Shown one piece after another: positions 8,844-17,648 of a stretch of DNA of 57,853 nt. This DNA comes from Bartonella sp. 220B. Lineage in GTDB: Bacteria; Pseudomonadota; Alphaproteobacteria; Rhizobiales; Rhizobiaceae. The translations under genes and the position numbers were made by a program. The number at the start of each line of letters is the position of its first letter. The stretch's first letter is position 1. The DNA lies in NCBI RefSeq assembly GCF_026930205.1, contig NZ_JANHOI010000009.1:1-57853 (forward strand), read 5' to 3'. The notes under the pieces are model-generated. The model ran no database searches, was not told the origin of the DNA, and was given only the letters and a program-made list of their open reading frames with translations.

Positions 8844-9469
8844 TGTACAAACTCCTTGATTTCCACTGCAACAGCTTCAATCTCTGCAGCTGCTGGTCCT
8901 TGCTGATCAACCTCATAAACAGCTTTTCCCTGTGCTGCGGCTTCTGCAAAAATCACGCGTTGTGCAACGCTAGCAGAAAGGACATGCACGGGATACCCTC
9001 CAAGAGCTTCACCTACATCACGCCCTATCGCTGTATTGACTATTCTACGATTAATAACAAAAGCAGATTTTAAATTTTCTTTATAGACGCGTGCTTCATC
9101 AATAAGCTTTACAATTCCATCTGCCGCCCAAATATCATACGGACTAGGCTGCACCGGAATAAGCACAACATCCGAAGCCATGAGAGCACTGCGGGCAAGA
9201 TCAGTCACACGTGGAGGACCATCGATAACAATATAATCATAAGTATGACCAATCTGTGTAATCTCCTTGTGAATCGTTGCACGCGGCAAACCAACAACTG
9301 AAAACAAAGGAGCACCTTCACGAGCAGCTGCCCAATCTAAAGCACTCCCTTGTGGATCACCATCAATAAGCAATACCCGTGCTCCAGCCCGTGCAAAACT
9401 AGCCGCAAGATTCACGCTTAACGTGGTTTTTCCAACCCCACCCTTTTGATTCAAGAGTCCAATGATCAT
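8840..9469 (-). CDS. parA: ParA-family partition ATPase (plasmid type)
   Basis: A 209-residue MinD/ParA-fold ATPase. The deviant Walker A motif QKGGVGKTT is at residues 8-16, and a DGDPQGSALDW segment (about 40-50) and YIVIDGPP (about 78-85, Walker B) follow. It lacks the N-terminal helix-turn-helix of long ParA proteins, so it belongs with the short plasmid ParA group (type Ib). With the RHH protein encoded downstream it would form a two-gene partition cassette. The family uses ATP-dependent nucleoid binding to move plasmid DNA. It differs from the chromosomal parA found beside parB and gidB, none of which occurs here. Near virB/virD4 and entry-exclusion remnants it suggests that this chromosome region came from a conjugative plasmid. 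Confidence 0.85.
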   Translation of the reverse strand: MIIGLLNQKGGVGKTTLSVNLAASFARAGARVLLIDGDPQGSALDWAAAREGAPLFSVVGLPRATIHKEITQIGHTYDYIVIDGPPRVTDLARSALMASDVVLIPVQPSPYDIWAADGIVKLIDEARVYKENLKSAFVINRRIVNTAIGRDVGEALGGYPVHVLSASVAQRVIFAEAAAQGKAVYEVDQQGPAAAEIEAVAVEIKEFVQ

Positions 9470-10108
9470 GATTTACGCCTTTCAGCTTTAACGTTTTTGC
9501 GATTATACAGAAAGTAACAAAGGAGACAAGTCTTTGGAGAAGCAAGTATCTGGCGCACTTAAAACACTTCCCTCTTCTCTTTCGCAGATATAAAAGCAAC
9601 AGCCATACAGGCTCCATTGAAAACTTGAAGCACTCTCCCCCTTTTACACACCGCTCCTCTTGACCAAAGGGAAAACAGAATATTTTTTAAAGAAATCTAC
9701 AGTTTTAAGTCTACAACTCCGCATTGCCCCAAAATACCTCGAATGAAAAGCCTAGTCGTTATACCACCATCCAAACAAGTTGAAAAAACTTTAGAGCCCA
9801 CTCTTTAATTTCAACAAACGCACCAGAAAAATCCGTTTTCCCTCCAAAAAAACAGTCCTCATGAAAGAGAATTATGCAACAGATCAGCACCACAACCAAA
9901 GCAAAAAATTCAACACAAGAGCAATGAATATATCCTTGATGATTAAGATGTCTTGCAAGTCCACATCATTTTTTGAACAAGGTCTATTTTTCTCGACAGC
10001 AGCGGCATTTCTGTTAAATATTGACTCAAAAAATCTCACTCTCATCATGCCCTTTTGGAAAGCAAGCATGAGAACATCATGAAAATACCTGATCGGAGAT
10101 AGACAAAG
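9470..10108. other. Intergenic, no supported gene; parA promoter expected here
   Basis: About 640 AT-rich bases between the divergent parA and phosphatase genes. Overlapping short frames occur at 9861-10082 (plus) and 9884-10171 (minus), without family resemblance or clear starts. The promoters of parA (minus) and of the phosphatase (plus) must lie here, but no pair of boxes stands out. Confidence 0.3.
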
Positions 10109-10462
10109 ATGAATTTGCAACAAATTGAAAATTTGCAACAGATCGCCCCTGATATTTTTATCAGCGCCCAAATCACTCTCGAAAACATTAAAACATTAGC
10201 ACAAGCTGGTTTTAAAACGATTATTTGTAATCGCCCCGATCAAGAAGACCCGCATCAACCCGATTTTTCCATCATTAAAGCAGCAGCACACCACTATGGT
10301 ATAAAAGCCTATCATATTCCTATCGTGCCACCGGTCATCAAAAAATCAGAGATTGAAACCATGAAAACAATCTTAAAGACAGCCTCTAGACCTCTTCTCA
10401 CCTATTGCCGCCATGGAACACGCTCCATACATCTTTATCGTTTAGCCTGTCTCTCATCATGA
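10109..10462 (+). CDS. DSP-like phosphatase domain protein (TIGR01244 type)
   Basis: A 117-residue stand-alone domain of the beta-lactamase-hydrolase-like phosphatase family. FISAQITLENIKTLAQAGFK matches the family's opening helix, ICNRPDQEDPHQPDF its conserved NRPD loop, and YCRHGTRS (about 99-106) the cysteine phosphatase loop CxxGxRS, with Cys100 as nucleophile and Arg105 for phosphate binding. In related bacteria the domain also occurs fused to a metallo-beta-lactamase (Blh). His replaces the usual Ser at the second position after Cys, which should be tolerated. The C-terminus after RSIHLYRLA is short compared with relatives and may be slightly truncated. The substrate is unknown. Confidence 0.75.
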   Translation: MNLQQIENLQQIAPDIFISAQITLENIKTLAQAGFKTIICNRPDQEDPHQPDFSIIKAAAHHYGIKAYHIPIVPPVIKKSEIETMKTILKTASRPLLTYCRHGTRSIHLYRLACLSS

Positions 10463-10543
10463 GTCTTAACGAATCATAAAGAAATAAGCAGTAATTTTTG
10501 AACGATAAAGCCATTTAAATTTTATAAACTTACGAAAAAGACA

Positions 10544-10705
10544 ATGCTGAAATCCGATCACCAGACATTCGATTCCCCTTCCCAACAACGGAAAAAACAT
10601 ATATTTCATGATGTTTTAGAGTATATTTTCCTAATGGCAGTTAGTTTAAGTGCTATTTTTGCTGCTCTGCTCTCCTTTTCAGATCAACTTAGAGCATATT
10701 TTTAA
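10544..10705 (+). CDS. Small predicted single-pass membrane protein
   Basis: A 53-codon frame starting ATG at 10544. It begins with a hydrophilic stretch (MLKSDHQTFDSPSQQRKKH) and then has one hydrophobic segment around FLMAVSLSAIFAALL, so it would be a single-pass inner-membrane peptide with a cytoplasmic basic N-terminus. Its last 17 bases overlap the 3' end of ribF on the other strand. The ribosome binding site is only fair (GAAAAAG). I do not recognise it; it lies 82 bases after the phosphatase gene and could be co-transcribed. Confidence 0.4.
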   Translation: MLKSDHQTFDSPSQQRKKHIFHDVLEYIFLMAVSLSAIFAALLSFSDQLRAYF

Positions 10706-11690
10706 AAGTGAGCATCCTATCTAACTGCGAAAATGGTTGTACTGCCGCCAAAATTGCTTTTGCTGCTTTTTCATCACGCTGCATTTGTGCAATCAAAGCA
10801 TCGAGTCCCTCAAATTTTTCTTGCCCTCGCAAGAATTGTATGAAAGAAACAGTGCAGCTTTCTCCATAAAGGTCACCGTTAAAATCAAACAAATACGTTT
10901 CCAAAAGCGGCGCACCATTTTTCACAACTGTTGGACGACAACCAAAGCTTGCAACTCCATCATACAAAACACCGTTAGCACGACGCAAACGTACGGCATA
11001 AACACCATGTGCCAAATTGGCTTGAAGGGGTAAGATCTGATTAGCGGTCGGAAAGCCCAAAAGGCGTCCAAGTTTTTCACCCTCCACAATATTAGAGCGC
11101 ACCCGATAATGATAGCCCAACAAATGCGCTGCCCTTTCTACCTGTCCTTGTGAGAGAAGCTTACGGATAGTGCTAGAAGAAATGATCAATTGTTGTCGAT
11201 CTTGTCTGCTAGAGATACAAGGAATTTGTAAAACCTCAAATCCATATTTTTTCCCTCTTTGACAAAGAAGATGTGAATTTCCACTTTTCTGATGACCAAA
11301 TTGAAAATTTTCTCCCGTCACCACAACCGAAACATCAAAAGCTTGTTTTAAAATCACACGAATAAATTCATCTGCCAAAAGAGCAGAAAAATCTGCATCA
11401 AATGGTTGTTCAATCACTCCATTAAAGCCAAGAATTTTAAAAATTTCAGCTTTTTCAGGAGCTTCTGTCAAACGATCAACAGGAGCAGAGGGGCAAAAAA
11501 AACTCCTTGGATGTGGTTCAAAGGTTAAAACAACAGCGGGTTTATTTTTTATACGCGCTAAATCAAGCGCTTTTTGGAGCACCACCTGATGTCCATAATG
11601 AACACCATCAAAATTTCCAAGTGCCAATACGGCTCCCCGCCAAGACAAAGGAAACATTTTTGTCCCCTGAAGACGCAAAAAATCAGACAT
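10689..11690 (-). CDS. ribF: Bifunctional riboflavin kinase / FAD synthetase
   Basis: A 333-residue RibF that makes FMN and then FAD in the cytosol. The N-terminal FAD-synthetase domain shows GNFDGVHYGHQ (about 25-35, nucleotidylyltransferase HxGH-like motif) and ISSSTIRKLL (about 170-180). The C-terminal riboflavin kinase domain shows GRLLGFPTAN (about 210-219), VYAVR and the SFGCRPTV segment. The ATG at 11690 is chosen because it overlaps the stop of the preceding HAD gene (TAATG), showing coupling; an in-frame GTG five codons upstream is less likely. The length matches the family (about 310-330). The two genes form a minus-strand pair. Confidence 0.93.
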   Translation of the reverse strand: MSDFLRLQGTKMFPLSWRGAVLALGNFDGVHYGHQVVLQKALDLARIKNKPAVVLTFEPHPRSFFCPSAPVDRLTEAPEKAEIFKILGFNGVIEQPFDADFSALLADEFIRVILKQAFDVSVVVTGENFQFGHQKSGNSHLLCQRGKKYGFEVLQIPCISSRQDRQQLIISSSTIRKLLSQGQVERAAHLLGYHYRVRSNIVEGEKLGRLLGFPTANQILPLQANLAHGVYAVRLRRANGVLYDGVASFGCRPTVVKNGAPLLETYLFDFNGDLYGESCTVSFIQFLRGQEKFEGLDALIAQMQRDEKAAKAILAAVQPFSQLDRMLTFKNML

Positions 11691-12535
11691 TATTGAAGAG
11701 CCCACATAATCGCTTGTGGCTTATAGCCATAACGTTCAAGAAAAGAGTGCAAAGCTTGTTTATCTACCATACCGTTTTGCACATAGTCATAACGGTGAAT
11801 ACCCCCCATGATATAAAGTACATCAAGACCAAAATGGACAGCGCCTTTAACATCGGTCAAAAGACCGTCACCAATCGCTAAAATCTGACTTTTTTCTACT
11901 GTTCCACGAATTTTTTGAAGTTTTTTAAAAGCACCTTCATAAATGGGCGCATGGGGTTTTCCAGCAATACGCACTTCCCCACCTAATTGTTGATAAAGAT
12001 GTGCCAATGCACCAGCGCACCAAAACTCCTGATTTCCATAATGGACAATCACATCAGGATTGGCACAAATAAAAGGCAAATTCCGTGCGCGCATACGATG
12101 AAACATATCCTTATAAGCAGAAGGTTCTTCTTCAAGATCCTCAAGAAAGCCACTACAAACCACAGCAGAAGCTTCCCATTCTTCAACGAGTTCGCACTCT
12201 AATCCTTCAAATAACACCGCATCGCGTTGTTGACCAATAAAAAAAATTTTACGTGGTGCAGCACGAATAAGATCGCGTGTCACATCTCCTGAAGTAATAA
12301 TAGCATCATAATAGTCGCTATGAACATTCATACTTTGCAATTGAGCAACAACATCCTCCCGCCGTCGAGGTGAATTGGTCAAGAAAATAACATTTTTTCC
12401 CATCTGTCGAATTTTGTGCAACACTTTCAATGCTGGTTCAAATGCATGCACACCATTATGTACAACACCCCAAACATCGCAAAAAACAGCATCGTAACGC
12501 TCTATAACAGTATCAATATGGGTAAGTTCGTTCAT
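11690..12535 (-). CDS. HAD-IIA family sugar-phosphatase-like hydrolase (TIGR01459)
   Basis: A 281-residue HAD superfamily hydrolase of subclass IIA. Motif I reads DVWGVVHNG from Asp20 (the usual DxWGVLxxG of this alphaproteobacterial family), motif II FLTNSPRR near residue 54, and the C-terminal IAGKPHAPIYEGAF and AIGDGLLTDVKGA match motifs III and IV with GDGxxTD. NagD-like relatives dephosphorylate small sugar phosphates or nucleotides; the substrate here is unknown. Co-occurrence with ribF in rhizobiales is common, and the stop overlaps the ribF start. The second Asp of motif I lies at Val21 in a strict DxD reading, as is typical for this group. Confidence 0.88.
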   Translation of the reverse strand: MNELTHIDTVIERYDAVFCDVWGVVHNGVHAFEPALKVLHKIRQMGKNVIFLTNSPRRREDVVAQLQSMNVHSDYYDAIITSGDVTRDLIRAAPRKIFFIGQQRDAVLFEGLECELVEEWEASAVVCSGFLEDLEEEPSAYKDMFHRMRARNLPFICANPDVIVHYGNQEFWCAGALAHLYQQLGGEVRIAGKPHAPIYEGAFKKLQKIRGTVEKSQILAIGDGLLTDVKGAVHFGLDVLYIMGGIHRYDYVQNGMVDKQALHSFLERYGYKPQAIMWALQ

Positions 12536-13565
12536 GTTGCACCTGCTTATACATTTGTCATTTATGAAACTGTCTTTTACTTAAAAACGACTTATCGAAA
12601 AACCATTCTTCTGTCATCTGCTTTCTCAACACTGTATTTTTCTCACATTAAAATTTGCATCGCCTAGAAAGATCATAAAGAATAATAAAATAAATAAGCG
12701 AAGTGGTATAAAATTCGTAAAGCTTCTTATCATTCCAAAGCTTACAATTCTACAATGCTCTTTACTTTGAATAAAAACTTAAACTCTAAAAACTATTCTA
12801 GTGATACAGTTTCTTCTCTGAAATACTCAAGTTCTTCTTTTAAAAATGAACAAAGAAATCTTTCCATAAAAACTGTTCAAAAGAAAAAGTTCCATGTCTC
12901 TAGGTACAAACGCACTTAAAGCGCACACCGAACAGACAATATGCGGCATTGCCTATCAATGCGTGGACTTTAAAGCCTAAAAGCATGTTATAGATTGCAT
13001 GGAAAGCATTTCATATTTTAGGTTTCATGATACTCTTATGAGACAGCCAAAGCTGTTTAAAGCACAAATCTCTCTTTGCGTTTTAAAGATCATTTTCTTT
13101 CTTGATTTTCTTACAATCTTTAGAGATCAAGTGGATTATGAGCGCCCTTTTTTCTTCTCCACTCTTGTGAGAAATCAAATTGATGAGATTACGGTCTTCG
13201 TAAGATAAATCGCCATGTTTTACGGGACAAAACAATCTATAAGCGGATATTCTAAACAATCTTCTTTCTCGTCTCTCTCCAACGATGTGTGTAATCATTT
13301 TCAAACACCATCCTCTTATTGCCTACATCTGAATAGACTGGTTTTTCCTTATAGAATTGTGTCAACAATGGCTCTTTGTCTCAACAATAGCTCTAGAAAT
13401 AATTCTAACCGCAATATTGTTTTGTAAAAGGGATATAACAATCCATTAACCTCTCTGAAAAACCTCTACAAAAATTCCTATATCTCCTTTCAATTCTCTT
13501 TCTGGTTCACTTCAATTGGCTTTATAAGATTCTGAAACATCAGGAAAATATCTCCATAAAGCGCA
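12536..13565. other. One-kilobase gene-free tract
   Basis: No convincing gene. Short frames at 12999-13208 and 13215-13427 (plus) and 13083-13304 (minus) overlap one another; the minus frame is charged (SYEDRNLINLISHKSGEEK) and could be a relic, but I do not recognise it. The tract separates the ribF/HAD pair from the ExoI-like gene at the edge of the virB locus. Confidence 0.35.
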
Positions 13566-14321
13566 TCATAAACCAGCAAAAGGATTGTAAGATCCATTGT
13601 CTCGCCTCCATTGTGAAGGTTTAGTGAATTCACTAGACCAAAGACCAATTTTTTTATTGCGCGCTGTTTCTTCAGCAATACGATACTGCACTGGAAGAGG
13701 ATTTTTATCTTCTTTCGAAAGCACAAGCATGCCCTCTGCAAGACCAACTTCAGCGAGATCAATCCCTTCAATAAAACATTGCGCATAAGAAATACCATTG
13801 TGCATAAGAGCCTGCTTACAGGATAAATTTTGACCAAGTGTTTTAGTGACAAGCCAAGCTGTTGTAACGACACCACAGTGCCATTCTTGATCGTTCAATT
13901 TTGCTTTTTGACGCGGTGCACAAGTATCCACACCATATAAATGAACAATGCGTGTGATATGTTTACGCCAAGATTGTGCAACAGGCGTGAACAATTTAAA
14001 TGTAACACCACTGGTAACAAATGCCTTCCCCTGAAAAACAACCCCATTGTTTGGTAAAACACTCTTTTGCAAATGAAGAGCTGGTTCGTTTTTTGTCAAT
14101 CTCTGTTTGGTAAGAGCTTCCATTGGCTTTTTCTTTTCCAAAGACTGATCGACACTCTCTATTCCAGTATTTTGCCTAGTATCTTCCATTGTAATTTTGA
14201 GAACGCCCAAATCTATTTTATCTTTATATTGACTTATTCCCCATAAAAGAGAACCCATAATGTAAACAATAACGATGAATTTAAAGCGCAGGCGCTTAAT
14301 ATATTCGCTCAAAAAATTCAT
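13566..14321 (-). CDS. ExoI-like secreted/membrane-anchored thermonuclease-fold protein
   Basis: A 251-residue protein with one N-terminal transmembrane or uncleaved signal segment (about 14-30, FIVIVYIMGSLLWGI), a linker rich in Lys/Glu (about 45-90), and a C-terminal SNase-like domain (about 100-245). Family landmarks are LYGVDTCAPRQKAK, followed by WHCGVVTTAWL, then EVGLAEGMLVL and RNKKIGLWSSEF near the C-terminus. The architecture resembles ExoI-type proteins of rhizobia (annotated from the succinoglycan cluster) and thermonuclease-like proteins. The catalytic Arg/Glu set of staphylococcal nuclease is not obvious (Thr-Cys-Ala replaces the usual DAPE-type loop), so activity is uncertain. 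It is divergent from virB2 and could share its regulatory region. Confidence 0.65.
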   Translation of the reverse strand: MNFLSEYIKRLRFKFIVIVYIMGSLLWGISQYKDKIDLGVLKITMEDTRQNTGIESVDQSLEKKKPMEALTKQRLTKNEPALHLQKSVLPNNGVVFQGKAFVTSGVTFKLFTPVAQSWRKHITRIVHLYGVDTCAPRQKAKLNDQEWHCGVVTTAWLVTKTLGQNLSCKQALMHNGISYAQCFIEGIDLAEVGLAEGMLVLSKEDKNPLPVQYRIAEETARNKKIGLWSSEFTKPSQWRRDNGSYNPFAGL

Positions 14322-14507
14322 TGTTTTTCTGCCCTTTCACATTTTTACCAACAAACTTCTTCATTCTGCCAACAACCTTCTTCGTTCTGAATAAGAAATT
14401 TTAAAGAAGATCTTTCACAAATTCGCTATGCCGAAATATACAACTTAAAATTGCCATTTTTATGTAGAACAATCTTTAGATGAATTTTATCTCTTAAAAA
14501 AAGCATG

Positions 14508-14534
14508 TTGAGAGTAAGAAAAAATCACTCTCAA
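14508..14534. promoter_or_regulatory. Hairpin in the virB leader
   Basis: TTGAGAGT (14508-14515) and ACTCTCAA (14527-14534) form a perfect 8-base stem around an 11-base A-rich loop, followed by GCTTTT. It lies between the ExoI-like gene and virB2 and just before a strong ribosome binding site at 14543. It may be an attenuator, an operator for a dimeric regulator or a weak terminator. The response regulator BatR is known to activate virB in Bartonella; I cannot say that this is its site. Confidence 0.45.
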
Positions 14535-14556
14535 GCTTTTAGAAAGGAGGAGCGTA

Positions 14557-14616
14557 GTGGTTCAGATTGTTAACCGTAAAGTAATGAGGTTCTTCGGGAG
14601 AGATAAAAGTCCATAA
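14557..14616 (+). CDS. Possible 19-residue leader peptide before virB2
   Basis: An unusually strong Shine-Dalgarno sequence (AAAGGAGG, 14543-14550) lies six bases before a GTG that opens 19 codons (VVQIVNRKVMRFFGRDKSP) ending in TAA at 14614. virB2 starts 28 bases later with its own weaker site (AGAGAGG). Such an isolated strong site is either the start of a leader peptide or a relic of an earlier first gene. The peptide is basic and has no recognised family. Confidence 0.35.
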   Translation: MVQIVNRKVMRFFGRDKSP

Positions 14617-14644
14617 ATAAAGAATTCTTTTAAAGAGAGGTAAA

Positions 14645-14962
14645 ATGACAAACAAGATATCCAAGAACATGATGTTTATAGCCATTATGCTGCTTTTAAC
14701 ATCGCTCATTGTATTAGATACTTCTTATGCCGCCCCTGCTACGAATGGGCTAGGAAAACTTGATAGTGTTTTAGATAATATTGTTAAGATGATGACAGGT
14801 CCCACAGCAAGGCTTATTGCCATTATATGTGTTGCAGCTGTAGGCATTGGCTGGATGTACGGCTTTATTGATTTACGTAAAGCTGCTTACTGTATTCTCG
14901 GCATTGGAATTGTTTTTGGAGCCCCCACTCTCGTTGGTCAATTAACGGGCGCAACCAGTTAG
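14645..14962 (+). CDS. virB2: VirB2, T4SS major pilin
   Basis: A 105-residue pre-pilin. The long signal sequence (about 1-30) ends near TSYAAP, leaving a mature pilin of about 75 residues with two hydrophobic helices (about 57-75, LIAIICVAAVGIGWMYG; about 83-98, YCILGIGIVFGAPTLV) joined by a short loop FIDLRKA, as in VirB2/TraA pilins. The pilin polymerises into the T4SS pilus and forms part of the conduit. It is the first gene of the operon: Bartonella VirB/D4 systems lack virB1, and none is seen here. The ribosome binding site is AAAGAGAGG. Preceding regulatory DNA holds a hairpin and a possible leader ORF. Confidence 0.93.
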   Translation: MTNKISKNMMFIAIMLLLTSLIVLDTSYAAPATNGLGKLDSVLDNIVKMMTGPTARLIAIICVAAVGIGWMYGFIDLRKAAYCILGIGIVFGAPTLVGQLTGATS

Positions 14963-14976
14963 CAGGCACAACATAA

Positions 14977-15288
14977 ATGAATGAAGATACTCTTTTCCTT
15001 GCCTGTACACGACCCGCCATGTTTGCAGGTGTTACAATGGAGGCGATGGCTCTCAATGTCATGGCGACAACCATTCTCTTCATTTTAACAAGTAGTTTTT
15101 CCATGATGGGTTTAGGTTTTGGGATGCATTTTGTTTTGCGCGAAGTAACAAAATATGATCACAACCAATTCCGCGTATTGTTTGCGTGGCTGAATACCCG
15201 AGGAAAACAAAAAAACCTCAACAGATGGGGAGGAGGGTCGACTTCCCCCTTACGCCTTATCCGTACTTATAAGGAACTTATGCAGTGA
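14977..15288 (+). CDS. virB3: VirB3, inner-membrane T4SS component
   Basis: A 103-residue protein with the N-terminal LFLACTRPAMFAGV motif typical of VirB3 and two adjacent hydrophobic stretches (about 14-55) that place it in the inner membrane, followed by a basic cytoplasmic tail. VirB3 works with VirB4 at the base of the channel. It starts 14 bases after virB2 and its stop overlaps the virB4 start (GTGA at 15285-15288), so expression is coupled. Confidence 0.92.
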   Translation: MNEDTLFLACTRPAMFAGVTMEAMALNVMATTILFILTSSFSMMGLGFGMHFVLREVTKYDHNQFRVLFAWLNTRGKQKNLNRWGGGSTSPLRLIRTYKELMQ

Positions 15289-17648
15289 AACAAACGTCTA
15301 TCATGAAACGAGAAACTTTTGTTGAAGACTATATTCCCTATATACGCCATGTTAACCAGCATATCATTGCATTAAATTCGCGTTGTTTAATGACCGTGAT
15401 AGCTATTGAGGGGGTAAATTTTGACACTGTAGATATCGATCAATTAAATTCCTTACATAATCAATTAAACACGCTCTTAAAAAATATTGCCGATGAACGT
15501 GTTGCTTTATATTCTCACATTATTCGTCGTCGCGAAACGCTCTATCCAGAAGGTCAATTTCTTTCATCTTTTGCAGCAACATTAGATGAAAAATATAAAA
15601 AGAAAATGATTTCGCAAGAGCTTTATAGAAATGATCTGTTTGTTTCACTGCTCTGGAATCCGGCAGCAGATAAGACAGAACGGTTAGCTTCATTTTTTCA
15701 ACGCTTGAGCAAAGCCAAGAAAACACAATCTGAACCAGATGAAGAAGCCATTCACAAAATCGAAGAATTAAGCCGAGATTTTATACAAGGTTTAGAGGTC
15801 TATGACGCGCGCCTCTTATCAGTTTACGAACATGAAGGCATTTTATTTTCTGAACAAAGTGAATTTCTACACCAGTTGGTAGGGGGAAGACGTGAGCGTA
15901 TCCCCCTCACCTTTGGAACCATTGCCTCAACGATTTATTCAGATCGTGTGATTTTTGGGAGAGAAATTATCGAAATTCGCCATGAAAGCAATGAACGCTT
16001 TGTTGGTATATTTGGGTGGAAAGAATATCCTTCTAAAACACGTCCTGGTATGACTGATGAATTACTGACAGCACCGTTTGAATTCATCTTAACACAATCC
16101 TTTGTCTTTAAGAGTAAAGCAGCGGCCGGTATCATTATGAGCCGCAAACAAAATCAAATGATTAACGCAGTAGATCGTGCCAGCTCACAAATCGATGCCC
16201 TTGATGAAGCCCTTGATGACTTAGAATCAAATCGCTTTGTTTTAGGGGAGCATCATCTCTCTCTCGCTGTTTTTGCCGATCATCCTAAAATATTAGCTGA
16301 AAATCTTTCAAAAGCGCGTTCGCATTTAACCAATGGTGGAGCAGTGATTGCTAGAGAAGATTTAGGATTGGAAGCGGCATGGTGGGCACAATTACCCGGA
16401 AATTTTAGCTATCGAGCACGTTCTGGAGCTATTACCAGCAGAAATTTTGCGGCTTTATCTCCCTTCCATTCCTTTCCCATTGGTAAGCTTGAAGGCAATG
16501 TTTGGGGATCTGCTGTCGCATTGTTAAAAACGCAAGCCAGCTCCCCCTATTATTTTAATTTTCATTATGGCGACCTTGGCAATACCTTTGTTTGCGGGCC
16601 ATCGGGATCTGGTAAAACAGTCATTGTTAATTTTCTTCTTGCACAATTGCAAAAACACAACCCTACCATGGTCTTTTTCGACAAGGATCAGGGTGCAGAA
16701 ATTTTTGTGCGCGCTGGAGGTGGAAAATATAAACCTTTAAAAAATGGGCAACCTACTGGTATTTCCCCTTTAAAAGGCATGGAATACACAGAAAAAAATA
16801 AAGTCTTTCTTCGTAATTGGGTCTTGAAACTTGTTACAATTGAAGGACAAATCGTGACAGAACAAGAGCGACAAGACATCGCCAAAGCTATTGATTCCTT
16901 AGAAAGTTTGCCCTATGCACAACGCTCTCTTGGCGCTCTTCAACTGTTTTTTGATAACACCTCAAAAGAGGGAATTGCCATAAGGTTACAGCCTTGGGTC
17001 AAAGGCAATGCCTTAGGCTGGGTTTTTGATAACGACCAAGATGATCTGAATTTAGACGCAAAATTTATTGGTTATGACATGACCGATTTCTTAGACAATG
17101 AAGAAATTCGGTGTCCCTTAATGATGTATCTTTTTCACCGCATTCTTGATCTGATTGATGGACGGCGCATTATTATTGTCATTGATGAATTCTGGAAAGC
17201 CCTTGAAGATGATTCATTCAAAGCGTTTGCGCAAGATCGTCTCAAAACAATCCGGAAACAAAATGGCATGATGCTGTTTGCAACGCAAAGCCCCAGAGAT
17301 GCTTTAAATTCAACAATCGCCCACACGATTATTGAGCAATGCCCCACCCAAATATTTTTTCCAAATCAAAAAGCAAATTACAACGATTATGTTGAAAATT
17401 TCAAACTGACTGAACGGGAATTCGAACTCATACAATCGGAATTAAGCAGAGAATCCCGTCGTTTTCTTATCAAACAGGGACAAAATTCTGTTGTTGCTGA
17501 ACTTAACTTACGTGGAATGAACGATGAGATTGCTGTCTTAAGTGGCACCACAAAGAATATTGAACTCATGAACCAAATTATCAACGAATATGGAACAGAC
17601 CCCGATAGGTGGTTGCCCATTTTTTATCAAAGGAGAGAAAACCAATGA
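15285..17648 (+). CDS. virB4: VirB4, T4SS ATPase
   Basis: A 787-residue protein of the VirB4/CagE family, the largest ATPase of the channel. Walker A GPSGSGKTV is at about 439-447, and Walker B IIIVIDEFWKAL at about 627-638, with the downstream FATQSPRD segment conserved in the family. The N-terminal third is the VirB3-interacting domain. It powers pilus biogenesis and substrate transfer at the inner membrane. The GTG at 15285 overlaps the virB3 stop; an ATG six codons later (15303) is an equally possible start. The stop overlaps virB5 (ATGA at 17645). Confidence 0.95.
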   Translation: MKQTSIMKRETFVEDYIPYIRHVNQHIIALNSRCLMTVIAIEGVNFDTVDIDQLNSLHNQLNTLLKNIADERVALYSHIIRRRETLYPEGQFLSSFAATLDEKYKKKMISQELYRNDLFVSLLWNPAADKTERLASFFQRLSKAKKTQSEPDEEAIHKIEELSRDFIQGLEVYDARLLSVYEHEGILFSEQSEFLHQLVGGRRERIPLTFGTIASTIYSDRVIFGREIIEIRHESNERFVGIFGWKEYPSKTRPGMTDELLTAPFEFILTQSFVFKSKAAAGIIMSRKQNQMINAVDRASSQIDALDEALDDLESNRFVLGEHHLSLAVFADHPKILAENLSKARSHLTNGGAVIAREDLGLEAAWWAQLPGNFSYRARSGAITSRNFAALSPFHSFPIGKLEGNVWGSAVALLKTQASSPYYFNFHYGDLGNTFVCGPSGSGKTVIVNFLLAQLQKHNPTMVFFDKDQGAEIFVRAGGGKYKPLKNGQPTGISPLKGMEYTEKNKVFLRNWVLKLVTIEGQIVTEQERQDIAKAIDSLESLPYAQRSLGALQLFFDNTSKEGIAIRLQPWVKGNALGWVFDNDQDDLNLDAKFIGYDMTDFLDNEEIRCPLMMYLFHRILDLIDGRRIIIVIDEFWKALEDDSFKAFAQDRLKTIRKQNGMMLFATQSPRDALNSTIAHTIIEQCPTQIFFPNQKANYNDYVENFKLTEREFELIQSELSRESRRFLIKQGQNSVVAELNLRGMNDEIAVLSGTTKNIELMNQIINEYGTDPDRWLPIFYQRRENQ

